Shown piece after piece: positions 43,025-51,532 of a stretch of 64,000 nt of DNA (position 1 is the first letter of the stretch; each line of letters begins with the position of its first letter). The notes under the pieces were generated by a model, which was given only the letters and a program-made list of their open reading frames with translations, did no database searches and had not been told where the DNA came from. The stretch spans positions 40,648 to 104,647 of the forward strand of contig JAAVYI010000029.1 in the NCBI GenBank assembly GCA_022791055.1. Direction: 5' to 3'. A program made the translations under genes and the position numbers. Origin of the DNA: Clostridia bacterium (GTDB lineage: Bacteria; Bacillota; Clostridia; Christensenellales; Pumilibacteraceae).

Positions 43025-44023
43025 ATGAATCCCGACAGACGCGACATACGAACGATTTGCCCCAACTGTTTTGCCACGCTTGACAAAAGCGGGTTTTGTT
43101 TCCGTTGCCGTAAACGCCTGGGCGCGCTTTCGTCGCCCCAACTGGCGCTACAGCCGCGCACGATCTTAAAAGAACGCTACATGGTCGGCCGACCGCTCGG
43201 CATGGGCGGATTCGGCATGACCTACCTAGCGTGGGATCGGTATACTTCGACCAAGGTAGCCGTCAAAGAGTTCTTCCCCAAAGGCTACACGACGCGCATT
43301 CCGATGACCGATAAAGTGACCGTATTGCAACAGACCTACGCCGCCTCGTTCAAACAGTGGCTGGCCGCGTTCATTCAGGAAACGCAGATGCTGACCAACA
43401 TCCACCGAATGCCCGGCGTCGTGCGCATTCTCGACTTCTTCCAGGCCAACAACACCGCATATATCGTCATGGAGTATCTCGAGGGCGTCTCTTTGCGCAA
43501 CTATATGATCGCGCGCGGCGGTCGCCTTTCGATCAACGAAACGCTTTCGATCATGCGCCCGGTGCTCGATTCGCTGTCGGTCCTACACCAGTACGGCGTC
43601 ATACATAAGGACATCAGCCCGGAAAACATCCAAATCGTTCAAAATAAATTCGTCAAACTGATCGACTTCGGCGCGGCCAGCTTTTACAACCAGGACATCA
43701 AAAAGCCGTACTTCGTTTTGAAAAAAGGATTCTCGCCCATCGAACTGTATTCCACGCAGATCAAGCAAGGCCCTTGGTCGGACATCTACGAGGTCGGCGC
43801 GACCATATACAACTGCTTAACCGGCGTCATTCCGCCCGAAGCGCCGCAACGTATGCAACGCGACCTCCTGTACAAACCGTCGGCTTACGGGGTAAGCATT
43901 CCCGTCGCGCGCGAAAACAGCCTGATGAAGTCCCTCCAACGTATGCCCGAACAGCGCTACAGCAACGTAGGCGACTTTATCCAAATGCTCTACGGAGAGT
44001 TCGCTGCTGTCAAACGTCCGTAA
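43025..44023 (+). CDS. Ser/Thr protein kinase with N-terminal zinc ribbon
   Basis: A 332-aa Hanks-type kinase. An N-terminal zinc ribbon (Cys12-x2-Cys15...Cys25-x2-Cys28) precedes the kinase fold: G-loop GRPLGMGGFGMTYLAWD, VAVKEFF with Lys81, catalytic loop HKDISPENI (Asp196; HKD rather than HRD), LIDFGAAS (Asp214) and the P+1 region KKGFSPIELY. There is no membrane segment and no PASTA or FHA domain, so it is not a PrkC-type cell-wall sensor. The target is unknown. The ATG at 43025 is chosen because the promoter -10 box ends at 43016; an in-frame ATG at 43007 lies in the promoter. A terminator follows. Confidence 0.9.
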   Translation: MNPDRRDIRTICPNCFATLDKSGFCFRCRKRLGALSSPQLALQPRTILKERYMVGRPLGMGGFGMTYLAWDRYTSTKVAVKEFFPKGYTTRIPMTDKVTVLQQTYAASFKQWLAAFIQETQMLTNIHRMPGVVRILDFFQANNTAYIVMEYLEGVSLRNYMIARGGRLSINETLSIMRPVLDSLSVLHQYGVIHKDISPENIQIVQNKFVKLIDFGAASFYNQDIKKPYFVLKKGFSPIELYSTQIKQGPWSDIYEVGATIYNCLTGVIPPEAPQRMQRDLLYKPSAYGVSIPVARENSLMKSLQRMPEQRYSNVGDFIQMLYGEFAAVKRP

Positions 44024-44056
44024 AACCAACACCCGTAAAAATCTTCGGGTAAAACA

Positions 44057-44090
44057 AAACCTCTCGAAACACCGCTCCGAGAGGTTTTTT
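44057..44090. terminator. Intrinsic terminator after kinase gene
   Basis: AAACCTCTCG (44057-44066) pairs with CGAGAGGTTT (44078-44087), followed by TTT on the plus strand. The A-rich upstream side lets it also end the small HTH gene coming from the right. Confidence 0.9.
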
Positions 44091-44128
44091 GTTGCAACGT
44101 TTCCCATATTTAGCAATCGCAAAGTAAG

Positions 44129-44332
44129 TCAATCTTCCAAACCGATCAAGTAGTCGGAACTACACGAAAAATAATTGCATAAAAGTATTATGCTGTCAAT
44201 GTTCGGTACTCGTAAATTGTTTTCCCATCTATTGATACAAGCAACACTTATATTCAACTGTTTCGCCAATTCATTTTGGGAAATTTCTTTTTCTTTTCTT
44301 AATTCCTTTAGTCTCTCGGCAAACTTATTCAT
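44129..44332 (-). CDS. Small XRE/Cro-type HTH regulator
   Basis: A 67-aa protein made of one XRE helix-turn-helix: FAERLKELRKEKEISQNELA, then KQLNISVACINRWENNLRVP and a C-terminal helix typical of Cro/C.AhdI-like repressors (SDYLIGLED). An AGGTG site precedes the ATG. It diverges from another small HTH gene across a 103-bp region with three palindromic operators. The gene and region are clearly AT-richer than the genes on both sides, which suggests transfer from a phage or plasmid. Confidence 0.88.
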   Translation of the reverse strand: MNKFAERLKELRKEKEISQNELAKQLNISVACINRWENNLRVPNIDSIILLCNYFSCSSDYLIGLED

Positions 44333-44354
44333 ATTTCACCTCATCTCTATTTTA

Positions 44355-44422
44355 TACCAAATGGTAATAAAATGCTTGACTTTTACCAAATGGTAATGAT
44401 ATAATTTTATTACCATTTGGTA
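44355..44422. promoter_or_regulatory. Divergent control region with three TACCAAATGGTA operators
   Basis: TACCAAATGGTA stands at 44355-44366 and 44384-44395, and its reverse complement TACCATTTGGTA at 44411-44422. Each is itself a 5-bp inverted repeat (TACCA/TGGTA). The plus-strand promoter TTGACT (44376-44381)-18-TATAAT (44400-44405) has the second operator inside its spacer and the third just after the -10 box. The first operator overlaps the likely -10 region (TATAAA on the minus strand) of the leftward gene. Confidence 0.85.
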
Positions 44423-44435
44423 AAAGGAGATCATT

Positions 44436-44636
44436 GTGGAAAATCCGGTCAATGTACAGATCATCAAAAACTATATGAAAAAGAATCATCTGACGAAAAC
44501 ACACTTTTGCAAGTTGTGTAAAATCAGTATTACGACGCTAAACAGAATCCTTGGGGGACAAAATTGCAAACTTACGGCCATATTCAAAATAGCAAGGCGA
44601 ATCGGCGTTCCGATTCATCAATTATTTGCCAAGTAA
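44436..44636 (+). CDS. Small HTH regulator, GTG start
   Basis: A 66-aa protein with a single helix-turn-helix (MKKNHLTKTHFCKLCKISIT, TLNRILGGQNCKLTAIFKIA, RRIGVPIHQLF), like phage-type Cro/CI N-domains. AAAGGAGA lies 5 nt before the GTG. It is driven by a strong promoter that carries two of the three palindromes, so it is probably controlled by itself or by the divergent gene. AT-rich like its partner. Confidence 0.85.
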   Translation: MENPVNVQIIKNYMKKNHLTKTHFCKLCKISITTLNRILGGQNCKLTAIFKIARRIGVPIHQLFAK

Positions 44637-44708
44637 CTCTTTCGCCAAAAACACCTTTATCTTTCGTGTACCTCCTTATAAAAAATACACGATATTTCCG
44701 CGAAATCG

Positions 44709-45783
<1,075 letters not shown>

Positions 45784-45798
45784 ATAACTGTGCTGTGC

Positions 45799-45823
45799 GG
45801 CCGGGAGTTTTCCCGGTCGTTTG
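45799..45823 (+). terminator. Hairpin terminator after galE
   Basis: GGCCGGGA and TCCCGGTC form an 8-bp stem (one G-U) with a 4-base loop, followed by GTTTG. The T-tail is short, so efficiency may be modest. Confidence 0.6.
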
Positions 45824-45869
45824 CGCCCTATCGTTCACCCTTTCCGCGCGTGCGGAATACATATAGTTA

Positions 45870-45911
45870 GGCATAGGGGAATCGAACTTATGTGTTCGTC
45901 TCTCCTATGCC
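45870..45911. other. Two-part hairpin in the ferredoxin leader
   Basis: GGCATAGG (45870-45877) pairs with CCTATGCC (45904-45911), and inside it CGAAC (45883-45887) pairs with GTTCG (45894-45898). It ends 24 bp before the ferredoxin start codon. Read on the minus strand, GTTCGATTCCCCTATGCC resembles the 3' end of a tRNA, but the rest of a tRNA is absent. It may be an RNA control element or a degenerate tRNA end. Confidence 0.45.
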
Positions 45912-45935
45912 CCGGCAATCTAAAAAGGAGTCGCT

Positions 45936-46118
45936 ATGCTCACCATTCAAAAAGAGAACTGTCCGCAAAATCACAAATGCCCGGCGGTCAACGTTTGCCC
46001 GGTCGGCGCGCTGTCGCAAAACGGTTTCAGCGCCCCCGAAATCGACTACGACAAATGTATCGCTTGCGGCCGCTGTTCCAACTTCTGCCCGAAAAAAGCA
46101 TTGGTATTGGAAAAATAA
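45936..46118 (+). CDS. 4Fe-4S ferredoxin-like protein
   Basis: A 60-aa electron carrier with one clear cluster motif CIACGRCSNFCP (Cys-x2-Cys-x2-Cys-x3-Cys) and a less regular first set (CPQNHKCPAVNVCP), where cysteines are spaced C-x5-C-x5-C. AAAGGAG precedes the start. It stands alone between galE and a convergent lipoprotein gene, with its own terminator. Partner enzymes cannot be read from the context. Confidence 0.9.
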   Translation: MLTIQKENCPQNHKCPAVNVCPVGALSQNGFSAPEIDYDKCIACGRCSNFCPKKALVLEK

Positions 46119-46132
46119 TGCCGGCAAGCCAT

Positions 46133-46175
46133 AAAACGACGCTCCGAAACAGCACGTATCGGAGCGTCGTTTTTT
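46133..46175. terminator. Bidirectional terminator between ferredoxin and metzincin genes
   Basis: AAAACGACGCTCCGA (46133-46147) pairs perfectly over 15 bp with TCGGAGCGTCGTTTT (46159-46173), followed by TT. It serves both convergent genes. Confidence 0.92.
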
Positions 46176-46198
46176 ATAACAAATTTGCGGCCATCACT

Positions 46199-47488
46199 TT
46201 ATTTGTCGAGCGTACACGCCTGTAGCAGCGAAAGCCGCAAGTCGGCAAACGTCACGTAATACTGCCAATCGTTGCCCAGTTTCAAGCCGTCGGCGTGAAA
46301 CGTCAGGATATATTTGTCGGCTTCGCTGCTCGCCAAACGGATAAACAGCGTCATATGATCCGTACCGCCCGGCATGGCCAGCAACATGCCGTTGTCGAAA
46401 TCCGTATACGAAATCGTTTGCGAAAACGACATCGTGCCGCGCTTGGTGCCGTGCGTATATTTTTCATCGAGCGTATCGAACGCCCCGTAATAGGTGTCGT
46501 TCGGCTTGTATTCGGGCAAATAAGCCAGTTCGGTGAAATTATAATACCGGTCGTCGCCGAAACAGCGGTCGAGCGCCACGCCCCTCGCCAGTTCCGCGCG
46601 CAAGGCCGCCGTGTCCGCATAGTGTTTGGCGTCCAGTTCCGATAGCAGTACGCTTGTATCGTCGCGGTGCATGGCCGCGTGCAATACCTGCGACAGCAGT
46701 TCGCTTTGCGTGTGCCGGTTGTCCGTCTCGTAGTCGGCAATAAACGTTTTGATCTCCGCATCCGAAAGCGGATTGTGGGGATTGCGGTAATAGGCGTCTA
46801 TGAACGCGACGTCGCTCGACGAAAGATGCCGATACGTCGTATTGTTGTAATTTTGCATGACGGTCGTTTTGTCGGCTAGCGGATTTTCATACGCATCGCC
46901 CGCGCCCAACAGGTGCATGTACTCGTGTCGGAATGTCAGCATCAGATACCGCAGATCGTCCAATGTCGTATCTTTTAGCGTGATGCCGAAATTGCTCAGC
47001 TCTGCGCCCGTACTCATCTGCGCCGTACCCATGACCGTCGGCGAAGAAAAATGATCGGTCAGCGTCATGCGGATCGAATATCGGCTGTCGTAGTCGCTCG
47101 GCGTCGGCGCATAGTTGATTCGGAATCTATAGTTGGGGTTGACGACGGCAAAAACCTCGTTCAATTCGTCGACGGCATCTTCAAGTACAATGCGCGCATA
47201 CGCGCCCACTTCGTAGCCCATATGAAATGTCATGACGTTGCCGGCCGTCGGACACGGCATACGTTGCACCGTATCCCCCAATAAATACGCCTTTTCGCGG
47301 CTGCCGTAAATTTCGTCGATCCGCGTCAAAACGGTTTCGGTCTCCGGCAATGTATACGTATATGTCCACGGCGGCGGATCGGGCGGCACCAACGGCAACT
47401 CGGGCGGCACGCCGTTATCGCACGCGCACAGCGTCATGACGGCAAGCATCACCGCCGTCAAAACTTTCACCGGAAAGATTCTCTTCAT
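46199..47488 (-). CDS. Metzincin-like zinc-protease lipoprotein
   Basis: A 429-aa exported protein. Signal MKRIFPVKVLTAVMLAVMTL then CAC (Cys23 the likely lipid site), followed by a Pro-rich stretch. RHEYMHLLGAGD (His188, Glu189, His192, Gly195, Asp198) fits the metzincin zinc motif HExxHxxGxx(H/D), and VMQNYNN about 12 residues later fits a Met-turn (Met211). The C-terminal 150 residues look like a beta-rich domain. I do not recognise a named family. Start 47488 is chosen because it begins the signal peptide and has GGAG upstream. Confidence 0.75.
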   Translation of the reverse strand: MKRIFPVKVLTAVMLAVMTLCACDNGVPPELPLVPPDPPPWTYTYTLPETETVLTRIDEIYGSREKAYLLGDTVQRMPCPTAGNVMTFHMGYEVGAYARIVLEDAVDELNEVFAVVNPNYRFRINYAPTPSDYDSRYSIRMTLTDHFSSPTVMGTAQMSTGAELSNFGITLKDTTLDDLRYLMLTFRHEYMHLLGAGDAYENPLADKTTVMQNYNNTTYRHLSSSDVAFIDAYYRNPHNPLSDAEIKTFIADYETDNRHTQSELLSQVLHAAMHRDDTSVLLSELDAKHYADTAALRAELARGVALDRCFGDDRYYNFTELAYLPEYKPNDTYYGAFDTLDEKYTHGTKRGTMSFSQTISYTDFDNGMLLAMPGGTDHMTLFIRLASSEADKYILTFHADGLKLGNDWQYYVTFADLRLSLLQACTLDK

Positions 47489-47524
47489 CCTCGACACTCC
47501 GCACATATATGTTGAAAAAAATTT

Positions 47525-47599
47525 TGGCGTTCCCGCCGGGAGTCGAACCCGAAACTGCGCCTTAGGAGGGCGCCGTTATATCCATTTAACTACGGAAAC
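47525..47599 (-). tRNA. tRNA-Arg (anticodon CCT)
   Basis: On the minus strand the 75-nt gene starts GTTTCCG and ends CGGGAAC-G-CCA, so the acceptor stem pairs over 7 bp (one T-G) and CCA is encoded. The anticodon stem GCGCC/GGCGC encloses loop CTCCTAA, giving anticodon CCT for AGG codons. The T arm has TTCGACT. Confidence 0.94.
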
Positions 47600-47614
47600 A
47601 AATTGACATATCAT

Positions 47615-47643
47615 ATTTTACACCATGGGGGCGGTTTTGTCAA
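47615..47643 (-). promoter_or_regulatory. Promoter of tRNA-Arg
   Basis: On the minus strand TTGACA (47638-47643), 17 bp, TAAAAT (47615-47620); the tRNA begins about 15 bp after the -10 box. It stands back to back with the leuS promoter. Confidence 0.7.
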
Positions 47644-47652
47644 GGCTATTAC

Positions 47653-47682
47653 TTGACGAAAGACGGTAAAATACGGTATAAT
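47653..47682 (+). promoter_or_regulatory. Promoter of leuS
   Basis: TTGACG (47653-47658), 18 bp, TATAAT (47677-47682). Transcription would start near 47689, leaving about 30 nt of leader and excluding an in-frame ATG at 47681. No T-box is present. Confidence 0.8.
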
Positions 47683-47719
47683 GGTAGCGATAACGTTTTA
47701 CGGGCGGAGGCCGCGACAA

Positions 47720-50140
47720 ATGGATTATAAGGCAATCGAAACAAAATGGAAAGCGTACTGGGACGAGCACGGCATTAACAAGTTCGACGAAAAAGACGTC
47801 GGCAACAAGTATTACGTGTTGGAGATGTTCTCCTACCCTTCCGGCTCCAACTTGCATTTGGGACACTGGTACAACTACGGGCTTTCCGACAGCTTTGCGC
47901 GCTTTATGCGAATGCGCGGCTACAACGTGTTTCAGCCGATGGGTTTCGACGCGTTCGGCCTGCCCGCCGAAAACTATGCCATTAAGACGGGCATTCACCC
48001 GCAGGACTCGACGATGAAGAACATCGCCACTATGGAAAAGCAGCTGAAAGCCATGGGCGCCATGTTCGACTGGGATCACGAGCTGTACACCTGCGCGCCC
48101 GATTACTACAAGTGGACGCAGTGGCTGTTCTTGCAACTGTATAAAAAAGGCCTCGCCTATCAAAAGCTGTCGCCGGTCAACTGGTGCAGTTCGTGCAACA
48201 CGGTCATCGCCAACGAGCAAGTCGTCGACGGGGCGTGCGAGCGCTGCGGCACGCCGATCGTGCGCAAGGAAATGAAGCAGTGGTTTTTGAAAATCACCGA
48301 GTATGCCGAAGAACTTTTGGACTGTCTGCCCGCGCTCGACTGGCCGGAAAAAACCAAACTGATGCAAAAGAACTGGATCGGCAAAAGTGAGGGCGGCGAA
48401 ATCGAGTTTACCTTAGAGAGCGGCGACACCTTCCGCGTCTTTACCACCCGCGCCGATACGCTGTTCGGCGTCAGCTACGTCGTTTTGGCGCCCGAACACC
48501 CGCTGGTACAAAAGATCACCACGCCCGAACATAAATCGGAAGTCGAGGCCTATATACAGGCTACGGCGCGCGCGAGCGACATCGAGCGGCTGTCGACCTC
48601 GAAGGAAAAAACGGGCGCGTTTACCGGCGCATACTGTATCAACCCGATCAACAACGCCCGCGTTCCCGTATGGATCGCCGACTATGTGTTGGCCTCCTAC
48701 GGCTCGGGCGCGGTCATGGGCGTCGCGGCGCACGACACGCGCGACTACGATTTCTGTGTTAAACATAACTTACCCGTCGTGCGCGTCATTCGCTCGGCCG
48801 ACGGTAGCCCCGACGATCTCCCGTATACCGAATACGGCGTCATGGTCAATTCGGGCGAATTCGACGGGCTGTCGAGCCAAGAGGGTAAGAAAAAGGTACT
48901 CGAAAAACTGGCGGCCATGGGCAAGGGCGGCATCAAAGTCAACTACCGTCTGCGCGACTGGTCGGTCTCGCGGCAACGCTACTGGGGCGCGCCCATTCCG
49001 ATTATTCACTGCGAGCATTGCGGCGCGGTACCCGTTCCCGAACAGGACTTGCCTGTTCGTCTACCCTACGACGTCAATTTCACCCCAGACGGAAAAAGTC
49101 CGCTCGGCAAGTGCGACGCGTTCATGAACGTCCCCTGCCCGGTGTGCGGAAAACCGGCGCACCGCGACCCCGATACGCTCGACACATTCGTATGTTCGAG
49201 CTGGTACTACCTGCGCTACCCCGACAATAAAAACGCCGACAAGCCGTTTGACAGCGCGCATATCAACAAAATGCTGCCGGTCGATAAATATATCGGCGGC
49301 GCCGAACACGCCTGTATGCACCTATTGTACGCCCGTTTTATCACCAAAGCGTTGCGCGATATGGGGTTTGTCAACTTCGACGAGCCGTTTACTTCGCTCG
49401 TACACCAAGGTTTGATTTTGGGCAGCGACGGAGAGAAAATGTCGAAGTCCAAAGGCAATGTCGTCAACCCCGACAAGTATATCGAAGAGTACGGCTCCGA
49501 CGCGCTCAGAATGTATTTGATGTTCGGCTTCTCCTATATCGAGGGCGGTCCGTGGTCGGATGACGGCATCAAGTCGATCGCCAAATTCCTCGACCGCGTC
49601 GAGCGCATTGTGGTCAAAGCGGCTGCGGCGACGGGTGCGAGCAACTACGGCGCCAAAGAAAAAGAACTCGATTACGCGCTCAATTACTGCATTAAAAGCG
49701 TGACGGCCGACCTTGCGGCATTCTCGTTCAATACGGCGGTCGCGCGCGTGATGGAACTCGTCAACGCCATGTACAAGTACGACGCGGACGGCGGACAGCT
49801 TGCGTTCCTCAAGCAAACGGCGGTCGCACTGGTCAAACTGATCGCGCCGATGGTGCCGCACGTAGCGGAAGAATTGCACCGCATTTTGGGCGGAGACAAA
49901 AGCGTGTTCCTCGAGTCGTTCCCGATTTGCGACGAGTCGAAACTGGTACGCGACGAGGCCGAACTGGCCGTGCAAATCAATTCCAAAGTGCGCACGCGCC
50001 TCGTATTCCCCGCCTCTTCGACCAAAGAGCAGATCGAAAAAGCCGTTTTGGCCGACGAAACCGTACAAAAGTTATTGGCCGGCGCCACCCCGAAAAAGGT
50101 CATCGTCATTCCCGGGAGACTGATCAATATCGTTGTATAG
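47720..50140 (+). CDS. leuS: Leucyl-tRNA synthetase
   Basis: An 806-aa class I synthetase: HIGH-type motif [12 protein letters not shown], zinc-like [23 protein letters not shown]1 editing domain about residues 210-400, the leucine-specific [26 protein letters not shown] and a C-terminal anticodon and tail domain ending PGRLINIVV. Start ATG 47720 has GGAGG upstream and lies about 30 nt after the promoter start. Firmicutes leuS genes often carry a T-box; none is seen here. A RAYT transposase gene starts 3 bp after the stop. Confidence 0.96.
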   Translation: MDYKAIETKWKAYWDEHGINKFDEKDVGNKYYVLEMFSYPSGSNLHLGHWYNYGLSDSFARFMRMRGYNVFQPMGFDAFGLPAENYAIKTGIHPQDSTMKNIATMEKQLKAMGAMFDWDHELYTCAPDYYKWTQWLFLQLYKKGLAYQKLSPVNWCSSCNTVIANEQVVDGACERCGTPIVRKEMKQWFLKITEYAEELLDCLPALDWPEKTKLMQKNWIGKSEGGEIEFTLESGDTFRVFTTRADTLFGVSYVVLAPEHPLVQKITTPEHKSEVEAYIQATARASDIERLSTSKEKTGAFTGAYCINPINNARVPVWIADYVLASYGSGAVMGVAAHDTRDYDFCVKHNLPVVRVIRSADGSPDDLPYTEYGVMVNSGEFDGLSSQEGKKKVLEKLAAMGKGGIKVNYRLRDWSVSRQRYWGAPIPIIHCEHCGAVPVPEQDLPVRLPYDVNFTPDGKSPLGKCDAFMNVPCPVCGKPAHRDPDTLDTFVCSSWYYLRYPDNKNADKPFDSAHINKMLPVDKYIGGAEHACMHLLYARFITKALRDMGFVNFDEPFTSLVHQGLILGSDGEKMSKSKGNVVNPDKYIEEYGSDALRMYLMFGFSYIEGGPWSDDGIKSIAKFLDRVERIVVKAAAATGASNYGAKEKELDYALNYCIKSVTADLAAFSFNTAVARVMELVNAMYKYDADGGQLAFLKQTAVALVKLIAPMVPHVAEELHRILGGDKSVFLESFPICDESKLVRDEAELAVQINSKVRTRLVFPASSTKEQIEKAVLADETVQKLLAGATPKKVIVIPGRLINIVV

Positions 50141-50143
50141 AGA

Positions 50144-50637
50144 ATGGAACTACCAAAGAGAAAATCTCCGCGTCTGAAAAGCTATGATTACGCTGCTTCG
50201 GGCGCATATTTCGTTACGATTTGTACCCATGAGAAAAAAGCGCTTTTGTCGCATATTATTGTAGGGCGGGCGCTTGCTCCCGCCGAAAATATTTTACTCA
50301 ATGCGGCCAAATTGCCGAAAAAAATTTAGGCTTACTCGAAGAGCGTTACTCGTTCGTTAAAATCGAATATTCCATAATAATGCCCAACCATATACACTTG
50401 CTTTTGCGCATACGGGAGAATACGGCAAGCACAAGCACGGCTACGATTTCGGATGTTATTCGTACGTATAAATCGTTGACCGCTCGGGAATGCAAGACGC
50501 AGTGTGGGATTGCTCCCCTTTTTCAAACTTCCTTTCACGATCATATTATCCGTGATGAAAAGGACTATACACGTATCGCGGAATATATTCTAAACAATCC
50601 CGCAAAGTGGCAAACCGATTGCTTTTTTACCGATTAA
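50144..50637 (+). pseudogene. REP-associated tyrosine transposase (RAYT), frameshifted
   Basis: The reading frame starts MELPKRKSPRLKSYDY and AASGAYFVTICTHEK, the usual start of Y1-type REP-associated (IS200-like) transposases, and stops at 50329. The rest continues in the -1 frame from about 50290 (QIAEKNLGLLEERYSFVKI) through the HUH motif PNHIHLLL and FHDHIIRDEKDYTRIAEYI with the catalytic Tyr region, to 50637. One base lost near the A/T-rich stretch at 50286-50297 explains the break. A REP hairpin (50261-50284) lies inside the coding frame. AT-rich compared with leuS, which it follows by 3 bp. A productive -1 shift cannot be excluded. Confidence 0.88.
50261..50284 (+). repeat. GTAG-footed REP hairpin, copy 1, inside RAYT
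   Basis: GTAG, then GGCGGG, an 8-base loop CGCTTGCT and CCCGCC. A GTAG foot plus hairpin is the known target form of RAYT proteins. It is read in frame in the transposase gene. Confidence 0.8.
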
Positions 50638-50668
50638 AACGCCCTGTCAATAGGCAAGGCGTTTTTTG
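50637..50668 (+). terminator. Terminator after RAYT pseudogene
   Basis: AAAACGCC...GGCGTTTT stem closes a loop with further CCT/AGG pairing, followed by TTG. It ends the leuS-RAYT transcript. Confidence 0.7.
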
Positions 50669-50720
50669 TTGCGATAAAACTATGGAGGGAGCAAAGCACT
50701 CACTTGCGGGAGAACAAATC

Positions 50721-50744
50721 GTAGGGAGGCCGCTTGCTGCCTCC
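50721..50744 (+). repeat. GTAG-footed REP hairpin, copy 2
   Basis: GTAG, then GGAGGC, loop CGCTTGCT and GCCTCC. Compared with copy 1 both stem arms have changed together (GGCGGG/CCCGCC to GGAGGC/GCCTCC), which keeps the hairpin. Confidence 0.8.
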
Positions 50745-50766
50745 GCCCGATAACCCGTTAAGTTAC

Positions 50767-50790
50767 GGCGGGAGCAAGCACCCGCCCTAC
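50767..50790 (-). repeat. GTAG-footed REP hairpin, copy 3, inverted
   Basis: On the minus strand GTAG, GGCGGG, loop, CCCGCC. It faces copy 2 with 22 bp between, forming an inverted pair like the BIME units mobilised by RAYT in enterobacteria. Confidence 0.8.
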
Positions 50791-50825
50791 ATTATATTGT
50801 CATTGCGTGTTCCTATTAGTAAATT

Positions 50826-51368
50826 TTACAACAGCGGGATCTTGGCCAGGTATTCGATGTCTTTGCGGTCGGCGGCGGCGCCTTCGGCCAAAACGGTCGC
50901 TTTGACGACGATCTGTCCGCCCGCCTCCTGCACCAACGATTCCAATCCCGACAGCGAGCCGCCGGTCGAAATCACGTCGTCGACGATTGCCACGCGCTTA
51001 TTCTTCAATAGCGCCGCATCGTGCGCCGACAGATACAGTTTTTGCACCTCGCCGGTGGTGATCGATTGTACCGCGACTTCGATACCGTCCTGCATGTACA
51101 GCTTTTTGGTCTTACGCGCCACGGCGTAGAACGCCTGTCCCAACTCCCGCGCGGTCACGTGCGCCAACTGCAAACCTTTGCTTTCGGCCGTAATGATGAT
51201 GTCAGGCTTACAGGGTGCAATGCGCTTGGCGATCTCTTTTCCGCAATGTTCTGTCAACGTCTGATTGCCGTGCAAATTGAAAAATGCGATATGCACGCCG
51301 CTCGGTAGCGGCAATACGGGCAAATCGGCCTTTACGCCGCAAATATCGACTGTAAATATAGAATCCAT
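50826..51368 (-). CDS. Purine phosphoribosyltransferase (Apt/Xpt-like)
   Basis: A 180-aa type I phosphoribosyltransferase. The PRPP-binding motif is RVAIVDDVISTGGS, with PDIIITAESKGLQLAHVTAR before it, as in adenine and xanthine phosphoribosyltransferases. It converts a free purine base and PRPP to the nucleotide. GGAGG precedes the ATG. No PurR box or purine riboswitch is seen in the 165 bp upstream, which instead carries a dispersed repeat. The base used (adenine or xanthine) is not settled by sequence alone. Confidence 0.88.
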   Translation of the reverse strand: MDSIFTVDICGVKADLPVLPLPSGVHIAFFNLHGNQTLTEHCGKEIAKRIAPCKPDIIITAESKGLQLAHVTARELGQAFYAVARKTKKLYMQDGIEVAVQSITTGEVQKLYLSAHDAALLKNKRVAIVDDVISTGGSLSGLESLVQEAGGQIVVKATVLAEGAAADRKDIEYLAKIPLL

Positions 51369-51385
51369 GTACTTCCTCCGTATGG

Positions 51386-51437
51386 GACAAATGGTCTTTA
51401 CTGCTTTCCGTGAGGTTTTGTCTTTGGCTCTAATGAC
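51386..51437 (+). repeat. Dispersed repeat, family R1, partial copy
   Basis: These 52 bp match 63584-63635 with four mismatches, in the same orientation (GACAAATGGTCTTTACT... GGTTTTGTCTTTGGCT). It holds the part of R1 that begins the copy at 5406 in inverted form. The remaining 95 bp up to the giant gene show nothing I can name. Confidence 0.85.
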
Positions 51438-51532
51438 AACTCTTTACCGCGGATTGCGACAAACGAAATGCAAGGGACTGCAACGGCTTATGCGGCTATG
51501 TCGCCCTCTTGTTCCGGGGCGGGCGTCGGCGC

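Noticed and set aside
45870..45911. A tRNA gene on the minus strand
   Set aside because: Only an acceptor-like stem and a T-loop-like stretch in 42 bp; no D arm or anticodon arm, so it cannot be a functional tRNA.
47600..47719. T-box riboswitch upstream of leuS
   Set aside because: Only about 30 nt of leader follow the promoter, far too short for a T-box, and no T-box sequence is present.
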